The notes: a model not told the origin generated them from the letters alone. A DNA stretch of 64,000 bases from Zhihengliuella halotolerans (GCF_004217565.1 NZ_SHLA01000001.1:3348001-3412000), one strand, 5' to 3'; shown: positions 16,205 through 24,766, counted from the first letter of the stretch. Translations and numbers: made by a program.

Positions 16205-16567
16205 ATGTCGGAGCAGGGCTACCGGACCTTGTCCGCCATCTGCCTCGCCGCGGTCATGGCCAGCATCGCGATGCGCCCCAGCATCGGGTGGGGTGGAATG
16301 CTCGTCGGCGTCGGCGTGGGAATTGGTGTGGGACTCGCGGTGAGGCCGCGGGATATGCGGCAACGCAGGGCGTACCTCCGCCCGGGCGGGGGTATCGGAC
16401 GGTGGGGGTTGTTCCTGCCCGCCTGCGGCAGTCTCGGCACGCTCGTCGGCGAATTCACGGAGGCAAACACCAACTTCGCCGTCTCGATCCTCCTGTTCGT
16501 CGGGATCATGCTTGCGGCCGAGCGCTATTTCATGGCCATCGACGAATCGGTGCGGCGGGCCGAGTGA
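16205..16567 (+). CDS. Small multi-pass membrane protein (paralogue 1)
   Basis: No family is recognised. The 120 residues have about four hydrophobic segments (roughly 8-22, 26-44, 65-80, 88-106). The start ATG at 16205 has a gaggggga ribosome site just upstream. Its N-terminus resembles the next gene (YR.LSA...AVMASIAMRPSIG against YRYVSSA...AVAMASIALTPSVG), so the two appear to be diverged tandem duplicates. Function unknown; exported or membrane location predicted. Confidence 0.7.
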   Translation: MSEQGYRTLSAICLAAVMASIAMRPSIGWGGMLVGVGVGIGVGLAVRPRDMRQRRAYLRPGGGIGRWGLFLPACGSLGTLVGEFTEANTNFAVSILLFVGIMLAAERYFMAIDESVRRAE

Positions 16568-16614
16568 GGCGCGCCGTGCGGTAGCGTTGACCCGTTCTCT
16601 TTCGAAGGGTAGTA

Positions 16615-17007
16615 ATGACTCCGGGCGCCTATCGATATGTCTCCAGCGCCGCCTACGCGGTGGCGATGGCGAGCATCGCACTGACCCCTTCCGTGGGTGT
16701 TGTCGTCACGGGCTTCGTCGCGGGGTTGGCCCTTGTGGTGGTCGTCGCGATCCCGCTGGCGAGCCGGGAAATCCGCGATGGCTATGCCAGCCCCGCACTC
16801 CACGCGGGCGACGGGCTCCTGCTGCCGTTCGCCGTGGCCATCGCCGCCGCTTTCATCGCCCGCAGCGATCCAGGGATCTGGAACCTCGGGCTCGGGGCGT
16901 TGACGCTCGTCGTCTCCTGGTTCATGGGGTTGAGCTTCTGGCGTCAGGCGCTCGAACGCGCCGACAAGGCGCGCCGAGGCGAAACCGAGGCTGACGGCGA
17001 CGCGTAG
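16615..17007 (+). CDS. Small multi-pass membrane protein (paralogue 2)
   Basis: This 130-residue protein is a probable paralogue of the gene 48 bases upstream: both keep a MASIAx(T/R)PSxG motif in the first membrane segment and have four predicted segments (here about 10-24, 28-48, 68-84, 90-108). The tail is charged and alanine-rich. A gaagggt ribosome site precedes the ATG. It converges on the M23 peptidase gene with a 12-base gap. No function can be assigned. Confidence 0.7.
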   Translation: MTPGAYRYVSSAAYAVAMASIALTPSVGVVVTGFVAGLALVVVVAIPLASREIRDGYASPALHAGDGLLLPFAVAIAAAFIARSDPGIWNLGLGALTLVVSWFMGLSFWRQALERADKARRGETEADGDA

Positions 17008-17019
17008 TCGCCCCTCGAG

Positions 17020-18429
17020 TTAAAGGTCTAGGAGGTCTTCGATCGGCTCCAGCAACGAGCCGGACGGATCCGGGCTGGGGCTGACCGAGGACTCGACGAC
17101 CGGGACGTCCGCGGCAGATTCCTCGGATTCGACCGGGGGAGCCGTCGTCTCACTTGCCGGCGAGGGGGACGGTTTGCTGGTCGGTGCGGGTGCGGATGCG
17201 GTGGAAGACGACGCCGCGGGTTTCGGGCTCGGGGACGGAGAGGTGGACGCCGCCGGCTTCGCGGCCTCCACTTTCTCGGTGGGCGTCGGCTCCGGAGCCG
17301 GCTTGGTCGGCGTCGGCGATTCCGAGGCCGCTGGCGACTCCGACTCGGCCGGAGGCGCGGATGGCTTCGGGGTGGGCGACCCGGACGGCTTGGGTTTCGG
17401 CGACGAGGACTCCGGAGGCGTCGGGGAAGGCGACTCGGACGGTTTCGGTTTTGGTTTCGGCTTGGGCGCCGGGCTCTCGGAGGGCGTCGGGGAAGCGCTG
17501 GGCGACGGCGTCGCGCTCGGCTTCTTGCTCGGTGACGGCGAGGTCGCGGGCTTCGGGGTCGTGGAACCGGCGGGGAGCAGCGGCTCGTGGCTGGCGGAAT
17601 CGCGCGGTGGATTGATGGAATTGCGTAGCCGCTCGCGCTCCTCCGGGGACAACGGGATCGGCTGCCCGGGGACACGCGGTACGTAGTACGCGGGGTCGGT
17701 CCACTTGCCGTTCCGGTACACCTCGAAGTGAACGTGGCAGCCCGTCGAGTTGCCCGTGGTGCCGGCCAGCGCAATGAGGTCGCCCTGTCTTACTTTGTCG
17801 CCGACCTTTGCGACGAGTCGGGAGTTGTGACTGTAGGCCGTCTCGGTGCCGCTGCCGTGATCGATGCGCACGCGATATCCGGAGTGGCCTGCCCACGCCG
17901 ACTGGGTGACCGTTCCGGCTTCCGACGCTCGGACGGGGGTGCCGCACGGGACCGCGTAGTCCTGTCCGATGTGGATATGCGACCCGGGACCGGTGGGATT
18001 CTGCCGCCATCCGAAGCGGCTCGTCAGCCGGAAATTCGCCACCGGGTGTGCCAGTTTGAGCTCGCCGGGCAGGCCGGCCTCGGCACCTTCCCACTCGACG
18101 GCCGAGACGGTTGTCTTAATCGACTCGCCGTCGGCCGCGCTGCCGTCGGCCAGGATCTCCGGGCGTTCGACCACGATCTTTCCGTCGGAGCCGACCACCA
18201 CCGGTGAAACAGTGAAAGGTTCGGGGTTGCGCGGGACGTCCACGGCGGCTATGCCGGCTTCGCGCGCGGGTTCAAAGGAGAGGCCGATGGCTGATGGACC
18301 GGAGAGTACCGCCAGCGACATGCCGAGGACCGCGATGGTGGAAACACTTCGTGCGGTGACGGCGGGAGGGAGAACATGTTTCGGCACATCTCTGAGTCGT
18401 CTGTGATCCGACTGCGACGAGTCCGTCAT
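17020..18429 (-). CDS. M23-family peptidoglycan endopeptidase with long Ser/Pro tail
   Basis: The 469-residue protein has an N-terminal membrane/signal segment (about 25-50), a linker, then an M23 (lysostaphin-type) metallopeptidase domain at about 125-245. Zinc ligands are seen in HIGQDYAVPCG (HxxxD) and CHVHFEV (HxH). Such enzymes cut peptidoglycan cross-bridges. The C-terminal half (about 270-469) is low-complexity Ser/Pro/Lys/Glu repeats (SPSP, PKPKP), likely a wall-spanning or wall-associated tail. No ydaO-type riboswitch was recognised upstream, although these often precede actinobacterial M23 genes. Confidence 0.88.
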   Translation of the reverse strand: MTDSSQSDHRRLRDVPKHVLPPAVTARSVSTIAVLGMSLAVLSGPSAIGLSFEPAREAGIAAVDVPRNPEPFTVSPVVVGSDGKIVVERPEILADGSAADGESIKTTVSAVEWEGAEAGLPGELKLAHPVANFRLTSRFGWRQNPTGPGSHIHIGQDYAVPCGTPVRASEAGTVTQSAWAGHSGYRVRIDHGSGTETAYSHNSRLVAKVGDKVRQGDLIALAGTTGNSTGCHVHFEVYRNGKWTDPAYYVPRVPGQPIPLSPEERERLRNSINPPRDSASHEPLLPAGSTTPKPATSPSPSKKPSATPSPSASPTPSESPAPKPKPKPKPSESPSPTPPESSSPKPKPSGSPTPKPSAPPAESESPAASESPTPTKPAPEPTPTEKVEAAKPAASTSPSPSPKPAASSSTASAPAPTSKPSPSPASETTAPPVESEESAADVPVVESSVSPSPDPSGSLLEPIEDLLDL

Positions 18430-18512
18430 TGTTATCCCTGCCCAACGCTGGTGCCTGAAAATAACGATCCGCGGCCAACGCTAGTCACGTTTCGGACACA
18501 TAGCCATAGTTT

Positions 18513-18528
18513 CTCAGAAAACTCTGAG
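18513..18528 (-). promoter_or_regulatory. Inverted repeat upstream of the M23 peptidase gene
   Basis: A perfect 6-bp inverted repeat (ctcaga, aaac, tctgag) lies 84 bases before the peptidase start, in its likely promoter region. It could be an operator; no matching regulator is evident. Confidence 0.35.
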
Positions 18529-18608
18529 CAAAAGACGCGGATGTGTCACAGTGGCGGTTCGACGGTGCGTCGAAACCGGGCCGGCCGGAACAAGCGGGCC
18601 CGCTGGGA

Positions 18609-19598
18609 TCAGGCGCCGATGAGCAGGGATTCGCCGACGTCGGCCCGCCGGTAGAAGACCTCCCGACCAGTGCGCAGCGACGCCGTCAGACCTCCTGCGG
18701 ACATGACTTTCAGGTGGGTGTTGACGGTCGCGGGGGCGAGGTCGAGCGCGCAGGCGAGCTGCGTCGTCGTCATCGGCACGTCCAGCTGCGCGAGGATCTG
18801 CGCGCGAGTGCGGCCGAGCAGCTTGGCCAGCGGGGCGGTCGGCGTCGGCGAAGCCGTCTCCCACAGCCGCCCCACGCCGCGGGGCGCGTAGGTCAGCGTC
18901 GGGACGAACGGGGCGACGTTCAGGACCAGCGTCTCCGGCCAGATGAAGGCGTTGGGGACGAGGATCAGCCCGCTGCCCGGCGCAGGGTGGCCGGTGGCGT
19001 CGCAGTCGCGCATGATCTCCAGGCCGTCGGTGGTGGGGACCACACTGGGGTGCAGCGATTTGAAGACCTCGTGAATGCCGTGGCGGGAAAGCTGTGAGAG
19101 GCGCCAGTCGATGTCGGCCAGCTGCAGCGAGCGCAGGCGCGGCCACCAGGGCTCGATCGCCAGCTCCCAGTACCAGTCGAGCGCCGCGACGATGTTCGCG
19201 ATGCCGGCGGGTAGGTCCCGGAGCAGCAGGTCCACGGTCTCGACGACGCGCGGCACCGGGTCGAAACGGCGAACGTACTCGAGATTATCCCGCCAGATCT
19301 CCGGCTCGACGGCGGCCACATCCGCCAGCGCGTCCGCGAAGGTGCCGTGCCGGACCGGCGTGGGCGTGAGCGCGTCCGCCATGTAGCCGCGGGGGCGGAC
19401 CACCGTGCTGAGGATGTCCAGGTAGCTCGCCTTGTCCGGTTCCGGGGAGCCTGCCAGCGCCGTGCGCGTCGCGTCGACCCAAGGCCGGTGGATTGTCGGC
19501 TGGCGATGCAGGGCGCGGATGCTCGCGGCGGTCTCCCAGAGGGGAGAGGACTCGAAGCGGACACGCGTCAGGTCCTCGGTCGTCAGTCGGATGTGCAT
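18609..19598 (-). CDS. ArsR-like winged-helix transcriptional regulator
   Basis: The 329-residue protein carries a C-terminal winged-helix DNA-binding domain (about 255-320): TRAQILAQLDVPMTTTQLACAL is split by the helix turn, followed by APATVNTHLKVMSAGGL and a wing with REVFYRRA, as in ArsR-family regulators with a large N-terminal ligand domain (DUF5937-like). A tacgct -10 box lies six bases before the ATG, so the transcript is probably leaderless. Neighbours do not reveal its target. The function as repressor is inferred from the fold. Confidence 0.82.
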   Translation of the reverse strand: MHIRLTTEDLTRVRFESSPLWETAASIRALHRQPTIHRPWVDATRTALAGSPEPDKASYLDILSTVVRPRGYMADALTPTPVRHGTFADALADVAAVEPEIWRDNLEYVRRFDPVPRVVETVDLLLRDLPAGIANIVAALDWYWELAIEPWWPRLRSLQLADIDWRLSQLSRHGIHEVFKSLHPSVVPTTDGLEIMRDCDATGHPAPGSGLILVPNAFIWPETLVLNVAPFVPTLTYAPRGVGRLWETASPTPTAPLAKLLGRTRAQILAQLDVPMTTTQLACALDLAPATVNTHLKVMSAGGLTASLRTGREVFYRRADVGESLLIGA

Positions 19599-19604
19599 GG
19601 GATC

Positions 19605-19610
19605 AGCGTA
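19605..19610 (-). promoter_or_regulatory. Leaderless -10 box of the ArsR-like gene
   Basis: Read on the minus strand, tacgct ends six bases before the ATG at 19598. The -35 is weak. Confidence 0.45.
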
Positions 19611-19690
19611 GGCTGCGGCCCGCGGAGAGGCGAGGATTCGGGCTGGGCCGAATCGTGGCAGTCCTGCGCTGGGGCGCGGACGCTGGGTGC

Positions 19691-19936
19691 ATGACAACGG
19701 ACAATGCCTTCACCCCTACATCCACCCCATCCGCACCCGTGCACTCGGCCCGAGTGCCGCGACCGGTGAGCCCGACCCGGCAGCGCCGCGAATCCAAGAT
19801 GCTGAACGTGCTGCGCGCCGTCGGGCGATACCTCCGAGTGAACTGGATCCGAGCCGCCGCGCAGGAATCCGAGTATTTGCGGCTGCGCGAAGAGAATCTG
19901 CGCAAGTACTGGGAAGCCTCGGGCGGGCGGATGTGA
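19691..19936 (+). CDS. Small hypothetical protein
   Basis: An 81-residue frame diverges from the ArsR-like gene. It has a Pro/Ser/Thr-rich N-terminus, then a basic, amphipathic helical half (about 30-81; RQRRESKMLNVLRAVGRYLRVNW), ending acidic/basic. Codon use fits the local GC-rich third positions, but the ribosome site is weak. It could be a small cytoplasmic protein; no family recognised. Confidence 0.45.
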   Translation: MTTDNAFTPTSTPSAPVHSARVPRPVSPTRQRRESKMLNVLRAVGRYLRVNWIRAAAQESEYLRLREENLRKYWEASGGRM

Positions 19937-19962
19937 AGGGGGTGCCTTCAGGGCGAGGGCGA

Positions 19963-21258
19963 TCACGCCGGGGTGTCGGCGTCGCTACCCTCGTCGCCCC
20001 GACGGGCCGCGCGGCGGCGGCGCACCCGGTCGAGTGCGGCCATTGTCGGTGTGGCTGTCACCCCGTGGAGCAGGACCGAGCCGAGGACGACGAGCGAGAC
20101 GATCGCCCACAGGTGGTCCGCGCCCGCGAACTCGCCGTTCTCCAGGGCATAGGCCACATAGAACAGGGATCCGACGCCGCGCACGCCGAAGAACGAGATG
20201 ACGGCGCGCTCGCGGGCACCGGTCTTGCCGGGTGTGAGGCCGATCCATCCGGCCAGCGGCCGGACCACCAGGAGCACCACGGCGGCGAACACGTAGTCGG
20301 CTAGCGTGAGCGTCTCGAGGATCCCGCGGGCCACCGCGCCGCCGAGGAGTACCAGGACGACGACGGTCAGCAGTCGCTCGATCTGCTCGACGAAGGTGTG
20401 GAGGATGGAGTGGGCACCGTGGGACTGCTCGCCGGCACGGATCGTGCACGCGCACACGAAGACGGCGATGAAGCCATACCCCTCGGCGACCTCGGCGGCC
20501 CCGTAGGCGAGAAAGGTGGCGCCCAAAGCGATGAAGCCGTCGGCGCGATCGGTCAGGCCGATCCGCTGCGACGCGGCCGAGAAGAACAGGCGACGCAGCA
20601 GCCAGCCCGCGCCGAGACCGACGATCACGCCGACGGAGAGACGCCACAGCACGTCGACCAGCAGCCACTCGCCGAGCCATCCGCCCGGCGCGAGTCCAAC
20701 CAGGCTGATGGCGATCGCAGCGTAAGTGAACGGGAAGGCGAGTCCGTCGTTGAGCCCCGCCTCCGACGTCACGGCGAAGCGGGCCTCGTCGTCGCCGTGC
20801 TCGTCCTTCGCGAGTGGTTCGCTCACCTGCACCTCGCCGGCGAGGACTGGGTCGGTAGGGGCGAGCGCCGCCGCCAGCAGCGCCGCCCCGGCGGCGCCGA
20901 CTCCGAGTCCCCACCATCCGAGGAACGCCACGGCGACGATGGAGAGCGGCATCGTGATGGACAGCAGGCGCCACGTCGTCGCCCACGTGCGCCACCGGAA
21001 CCGACGATTGATCGCGAGTCCCGCGCCCATCAGCGACACGATGACGCACAGCTCGGTGAGGTGGACGGTCAACTCTGGATGTTGGAGTGGATCAGGGTCC
21101 GGCAGATCGCGGAAAAGCGCGAACGCGCCGACGCCGGCTGCGACGAAGACGATCGGCATCGAGACCGGGGCCTTCCGGAGCAGGCTCGGCAGGAGTGCGG
21201 CGACGAGGGTCGCGACACTGGCTGCGAGGTACAGCAGCCCGACGGGGTCGAGTGACAT
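19963..21258 (-). CDS. Cation/proton antiporter (CPA1/NhaP-like)
   Basis: The 431-residue integral membrane protein has about twelve hydrophobic segments. The ion-binding signature APTDPVLA lies near residue 132, and the conserved EAGLNDGLAFP block near 167 is typical of NhaP-type Na+(K+)/H+ antiporters; FFGVRGVGSLFY is the matching late helix. It would exchange monovalent cations for protons to control pH and salt. An aagga ribosome site precedes the ATG at 21258. It stands alone, convergent with the small protein gene. Confidence 0.9.
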   Translation of the reverse strand: MSLDPVGLLYLAASVATLVAALLPSLLRKAPVSMPIVFVAAGVGAFALFRDLPDPDPLQHPELTVHLTELCVIVSLMGAGLAINRRFRWRTWATTWRLLSITMPLSIVAVAFLGWWGLGVGAAGAALLAAALAPTDPVLAGEVQVSEPLAKDEHGDDEARFAVTSEAGLNDGLAFPFTYAAIAISLVGLAPGGWLGEWLLVDVLWRLSVGVIVGLGAGWLLRRLFFSAASQRIGLTDRADGFIALGATFLAYGAAEVAEGYGFIAVFVCACTIRAGEQSHGAHSILHTFVEQIERLLTVVVLVLLGGAVARGILETLTLADYVFAAVVLLVVRPLAGWIGLTPGKTGARERAVISFFGVRGVGSLFYVAYALENGEFAGADHLWAIVSLVVLGSVLLHGVTATPTMAALDRVRRRRAARRGDEGSDADTPA

Positions 21259-21344
21259 CGTGATCCTTCCGGGAGCGGCAGTTCTCCTCCGAAGATACCG
21301 GGCGGGCGGATGTGCAGGGCAGGGCGGAACCCGGGGGTGGGGTG

Positions 21345-21373
21345 TTGACGTGACACCACCGTGGTGTCATCAT
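21345..21373 (+). promoter_or_regulatory. Leaderless promoter of the RHH-DUF4097-ABC operon
   Basis: A ttgacg -35 (21345-21350), 17-base spacer and catcat -10 (21368-21373) end six bases before the GTG at 21380. The spacer is almost entirely occupied by the palindromic operator. Confidence 0.7.
21351..21369 (+). promoter_or_regulatory. Palindromic operator of the RHH regulator
   Basis: A perfect palindrome tgacaccac-c-gtggtgtca (9-bp arms, one central base) fills the promoter spacer. The half-site recurs inside the regulator gene at 21609-21617 (tgacaccac) and 21619-21626 (gacaccac), giving candidate auxiliary sites 250 bases downstream. Repression by the first gene's product is the natural inference. 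Confidence 0.75.
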
Positions 21374-21379
21374 GGTGCT

Positions 21380-21883
21380 GTGGATATTTCAAGACATGTA
21401 GAAGAACTTCAGGATCAGCTGGTCGAGAGCACCGGGCTGGCCGGCGGGCAGGCGGCGGAGATCGCCCGTCAGCTGAGCCGTTCACTCGATGCCTCACTGC
21501 GGATGGTCATGCTGGAGGTGCTCTCCGAGGCCGCCGGCGAGATCACCGCCGAACTCGCTCCGGGCTCCGTTGATGTCCGCCTGCGCGGCCGGGAGCCGGA
21601 GTTCATTGTGACACCACCGACACCACTCGAGGCGGAAGCGCGAGTCACGGGGGCCGCACCGGCTTCCCCGGCGGACTACGCGGTGGACGGCCGTGCAACG
21701 CGCACGACCCTCCGACTGCCCGAGAACCTCAAAACGAAAGCGGAGGCGGCTGCCGCCCGCGAAGGAATGTCCGTCAACACGTGGCTCGTCCGCGCGGTAG
21801 CGACCGCGCTCGCCGAACAGGCGACCCCCACCCCGATGCCGCCCGAAAACAGCGGCACGCGATTCACCGGCTGGGTCCGGTAA
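21380..21883 (+). CDS. Ribbon-helix-helix transcriptional regulator
   Basis: The 167-residue protein has an acidic helical N-terminal region (1-65) and a C-terminal ribbon-helix-helix DNA-binding motif (about 110-150): TRTTLRLPENLKTKAEAAA then MSVNTWLVRAVATAL, as in Arc/HicB-type repressors. The GTG at 21380 was chosen because it follows a near-ideal promoter by six bases. It heads an operon with a DUF4097 protein and an ABC transporter, and a perfect palindrome lies in its promoter, so auto-repression of the operon is likely. Confidence 0.82.
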   Translation: MDISRHVEELQDQLVESTGLAGGQAAEIARQLSRSLDASLRMVMLEVLSEAAGEITAELAPGSVDVRLRGREPEFIVTPPTPLEAEARVTGAAPASPADYAVDGRATRTTLRLPENLKTKAEAAAAREGMSVNTWLVRAVATALAEQATPTPMPPENSGTRFTGWVR

Positions 21884-21892
21884 GGAGATCTC

Positions 21893-22753
21893 ATGCACTA
21901 CACCTACGAGGCCCCCGGGGCCGTCGACGCCGTTGTCAATCTCGCGATGGGGGAGCTGGTCGTCACTGCGGACGACGTCGAAACCATCACCGTGGACGTC
22001 ACGCCGACCAAGGCGGACCGCCCGGCCGACGTCCGGGCCGCCGAGAACACGGAGGTCGACTTCGCCGCCGGGCGCCTGACGGTCACCCAGAAGCGCGAGA
22101 GCCTCATCAGCACCTGGGTCAACAAGGGCTGGTCGATCGACGTGCACGTGCGGGTGCCGAAGCGGTCGCGGATCCAGGCCAAGTCCGCCTACGGGAACAT
22201 CCGCGTCGTCGGGATGATCGGGCCCTCCTCGCTGACCGCCTCCTATGGGGACATCACGGCCGGCGACGTCGCCGAGCTGAGCGCGAAGACCGCCTACGGC
22301 GACGTGGTCGTCGATCGAGTCAGCGGTACCACCCGCTTGACGGGCACCACCGTCCGCGTCGGCGAGGTGTACGGGGAGGCGACAGTCAAGTCCACGCAGG
22401 GCGACCTCTCGACGGGCCTCGTCATGGGCCGGCTCGAGGCGATCAGCGCGCAGGGCCGGATCGACGTCCGCACCCTCATGGGCGAACTCGATGCCCGTTC
22501 CGCGCACGGCAAGATCCGTGTCGATGAGGCCGTGAGCGGGACCGCGACGTTGAACGTCAACTACGGCGACATCCAGATCGGCATCCGCGAAGGAAGCCTG
22601 ACATGGCTAGACCTCGACTCCAAGCAGGGGGCCGTCCGCAACGAACTCGACGCCTTGCCCGACGCGCCGGCCGACGACGACGGCGACCGGCTCAAGATCA
22701 CCGCGCGTGCCGGATACGGAAGCGTCCGCGTTTTCCGCGCGGCCGCCGCCTAG
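21893..22753 (+). CDS. DUF4097 beta-strand repeat protein
   Basis: The 286-residue protein is a right-handed beta-repeat ('toastrack') with repeated AYGDI/SYGDI/AHGKI-type turns: SAYGNIRV, SYGDITAG, TAYGDVVV, SAHGKIRV and NYGDIQI. Such DUF4097 proteins have no enzymatic motif and often accompany regulators and ABC exporters, possibly as cell-envelope stress sensors. There is no signal peptide or membrane segment here. An aaggaga ribosome site supports the ATG. It sits between the RHH repressor and the ABC ATPase in one operon. Confidence 0.87.
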   Translation: MHYTYEAPGAVDAVVNLAMGELVVTADDVETITVDVTPTKADRPADVRAAENTEVDFAAGRLTVTQKRESLISTWVNKGWSIDVHVRVPKRSRIQAKSAYGNIRVVGMIGPSSLTASYGDITAGDVAELSAKTAYGDVVVDRVSGTTRLTGTTVRVGEVYGEATVKSTQGDLSTGLVMGRLEAISAQGRIDVRTLMGELDARSAHGKIRVDEAVSGTATLNVNYGDIQIGIREGSLTWLDLDSKQGAVRNELDALPDAPADDDGDRLKITARAGYGSVRVFRAAAA

Positions 22754-22763
22754 AGGAGGGGCC

Positions 22764-23747
22764 ATGGCCACCACCACCGCCGTCGCCGCCGATCTCGCTT
22801 TCGAGGTCCGCGGATTGCGCAAGAGCTACGGGAAGACCGCGGTTCTCGAGGGTGTGGACCTGCGCATTCCCCGCGGATCCGTCTTCGCTCTGCTCGGCCC
22901 CAACGGGGCGGGCAAAACCACCACCGTTCAGATCCTCTCGACGCTCATCTCCGCCGACGGCGGCAGCGCCAGAGTGGGCGGCTTCTCGGTCGCCGACGAA
23001 CCGGAACGGGTCCGCGGTGTCATCGGTGTCACGGGCCAGTTCTCGGCCGTCGACGACCTGCTCAGCGGCGCCGAGAACCTCCGGCTCATGGCCCGCCTCC
23101 GGCACATCCCGCGGGGCGACGAAGCGGCCCTGATCGCCGATCTCCTGCGCGAGTTCGACCTGGCAGAAGCAGCCGACCGGCCGGCGTCCACCTACTCGGG
23201 CGGCATGCGCCGGCGGCTCGACCTCGCGATGACGCTCGTCGGGGATCCGCAGATCATCTTTCTGGACGAGCCGACCACGGGCCTGGACCCGCGCAGCCGT
23301 AACAGGATGTGGGATGTGGTGCGCGAGCTCGTGGCGCGCGGGGTCACTATCCTGCTCACGACCCAGTACTTGGAAGAGGCCGACCAGCTGGCGGATCGGA
23401 TCGCCGTCCTCGACGGCGGCCGGATCGTCGCGGAGGGAACGCCTTCCGAGCTCAAACGCCGGGTCGGCGACGAACAGCTGCGGCTGCGCTTCGACACCGC
23501 GTCCGAGGCGAGCCGCGCGCGCGATGCGCTCGCCGCCGTCGTTCCCGGGAATCTTCCCGCGCCGGACGCCGAACACACACTGCACGTGCCCGTCGCCGCG
23601 GGCGCCGGCGCGATCCGCAACGTCCTCAACACGCTGGCCGCAGCCGGCCTCGACCCCGTCGAAGTGTCGACGGCGGCCCCCGACCTCGACGACGTGTTCC
23701 TCGCCCTGACGGGCTCGGCCGCCGTCACGACCCAGGAGCAGTCATGA
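22764..23747 (+). CDS. ABC transporter ATPase, DrrA-like
   Basis: The 327-residue ATPase energises an exporter. Walker A is GPNGAGKTTT (about residues 41-50), the ABC signature is YSGGMRRRLDLAM (about 141-153) and Walker B is IIFLDEPTTGLD. The C-terminal region after about residue 225 matches the daunorubicin-resistance (DrrA) family. The ATG at 22764 follows gaggagg. It overlaps the permease gene by four bases. Export of a lipid, drug or stress compound is likely; cargo unknown. Confidence 0.92.
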   Translation: MATTTAVAADLAFEVRGLRKSYGKTAVLEGVDLRIPRGSVFALLGPNGAGKTTTVQILSTLISADGGSARVGGFSVADEPERVRGVIGVTGQFSAVDDLLSGAENLRLMARLRHIPRGDEAALIADLLREFDLAEAADRPASTYSGGMRRRLDLAMTLVGDPQIIFLDEPTTGLDPRSRNRMWDVVRELVARGVTILLTTQYLEEADQLADRIAVLDGGRIVAEGTPSELKRRVGDEQLRLRFDTASEASRARDALAAVVPGNLPAPDAEHTLHVPVAAGAGAIRNVLNTLAAAGLDPVEVSTAAPDLDDVFLALTGSAAVTTQEQS

Positions 23748-24571
23748 TCACGACGACGCCGGCCCGCGCGGCCGCTGCCCGTCACGGCGCCGCGCGCCGG
23801 GCGCTTTCTGACACCGGTACCCTGCTGAACCGGGGCTTGAAGCGGCTCGCCCGCTACCCTTCCATGCTGATCATGATGGTCGGACTGCCCGTCCTCTTCC
23901 TGCTCATGTTCGTCTACGTGTTCGGCGGCATGCTCGGCGCGCAGCTGGGTGGTACGGGCGGGACCGCCGCCTATCTCCAGTACGTGGTGCCGGGGATCGT
24001 GCTCATGGCCGTCGGTTCGGGCGGAGCCGGCACGGCGATCTACATCGCGATGGACATGCGGCAGGGCATCGCCGCCCGGCTGGCCACGATGGACGTCTCC
24101 CGCGCGGCGATCCTCACCGCGCACGCGCTCGTCAGTGTGGTGCAGGCGCTCCTGGCCACCATCGCAGTCGGCGTGGTGGCGGTGCTCCTCGGGTTCCGGC
24201 CGACCGGCGGGGTGACCGGGGTGCTGGGCGCGCTCGCCGTCGTCGCGGGTATCGCGTTCGCCATCACGTGGCTGTGCCTGGCCCTCGGAATCATCTCCGA
24301 CACCGTCGAGACCGCGAGCAACCTGCCCATGCCGCTGTCCTTCCTGCCGTTCCTCAGCAGCGGGTTCGTTCCGACGGACACCATGCCCGGATGGTTGCGC
24401 GTGGTGGCCGAGTACCAGCCGTTCACCCCCTTCATCGAGACCGTGCGCGGGCTGCTCATGGGCACGGGGACCGGCGACTACGGTCTCCAGAGCCTGATCT
24501 GGGTGCTGGTCGTGACGGGCATCGGCATGGTGTGGTCGCTTTCGAAGTACTCGGCGAGCCAGAGCCGGTAG
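23744..24571 (+). CDS. ABC-2 transporter permease, DrrB-like
   Basis: The 275-residue permease has six membrane segments (about 40-62, 77-100, 120-145, 150-172, 180-200, 245-265) and the ABC-2 consensus SLSFLPFLSSGFVP-like block near residue 200 (PLSFLPFLSSGFVPTDTMP), where these transporters carry the E/F-rich turn before the last helix. It pairs with the ATPase through an ATGA overlap. The operon likely ends here; the next gene has its own promoter. Confidence 0.9.
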   Translation: MITTTPARAAAARHGAARRALSDTGTLLNRGLKRLARYPSMLIMMVGLPVLFLLMFVYVFGGMLGAQLGGTGGTAAYLQYVVPGIVLMAVGSGGAGTAIYIAMDMRQGIAARLATMDVSRAAILTAHALVSVVQALLATIAVGVVAVLLGFRPTGGVTGVLGALAVVAGIAFAITWLCLALGIISDTVETASNLPMPLSFLPFLSSGFVPTDTMPGWLRVVAEYQPFTPFIETVRGLLMGTGTGDYGLQSLIWVLVVTGIGMVWSLSKYSASQSR

Positions 24572-24598
24572 CTGGCACGGCTCGACAACAGCGGGGCG

Positions 24599-24628
24599 TT
24601 GGCCATCCCGGAGCGCGGGAGGCAGAAT
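24599..24628 (+). promoter_or_regulatory. Leaderless promoter of twin membrane gene 1
   Basis: A ttggcc -35 (24599-24604), 18-base spacer and cagaat -10 (24623-24628) end six bases before the ATG at 24635. Confidence 0.55.
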
Positions 24629-24766
24629 CGACCCATGGGAGCAGAACACGTGGTGAATCGCAGGGTGCAGGCTGAAGCGGGTGCCGCGGCACCGCCGTCG
24701 TACCCGGAACCGGAACCCGCACCGGACGCCGGCCGATTCGCCGCGAGGTTGCTGTGGATCTTCGCC
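24614..24766 (+). repeat. 5' duplicated block, copy 1
   Basis: This 153-base block covers a promoter -10, the start codon and the first 44 codons. It is repeated with no indels and few substitutions at 25302-25454. Sequence identity stops abruptly after codon 44 in both genes. Confidence 0.85.

Noticed and set aside
18430-18608. c-di-AMP (ydaO) riboswitch before the M23 peptidase gene
   Set aside because: The expected conserved blocks were not found on the minus strand.
19700-20304. Frame starting within the small hypothetical gene and running into the antiporter gene
   Set aside because: Overlaps the antiporter antisense and contains no recognisable domain.
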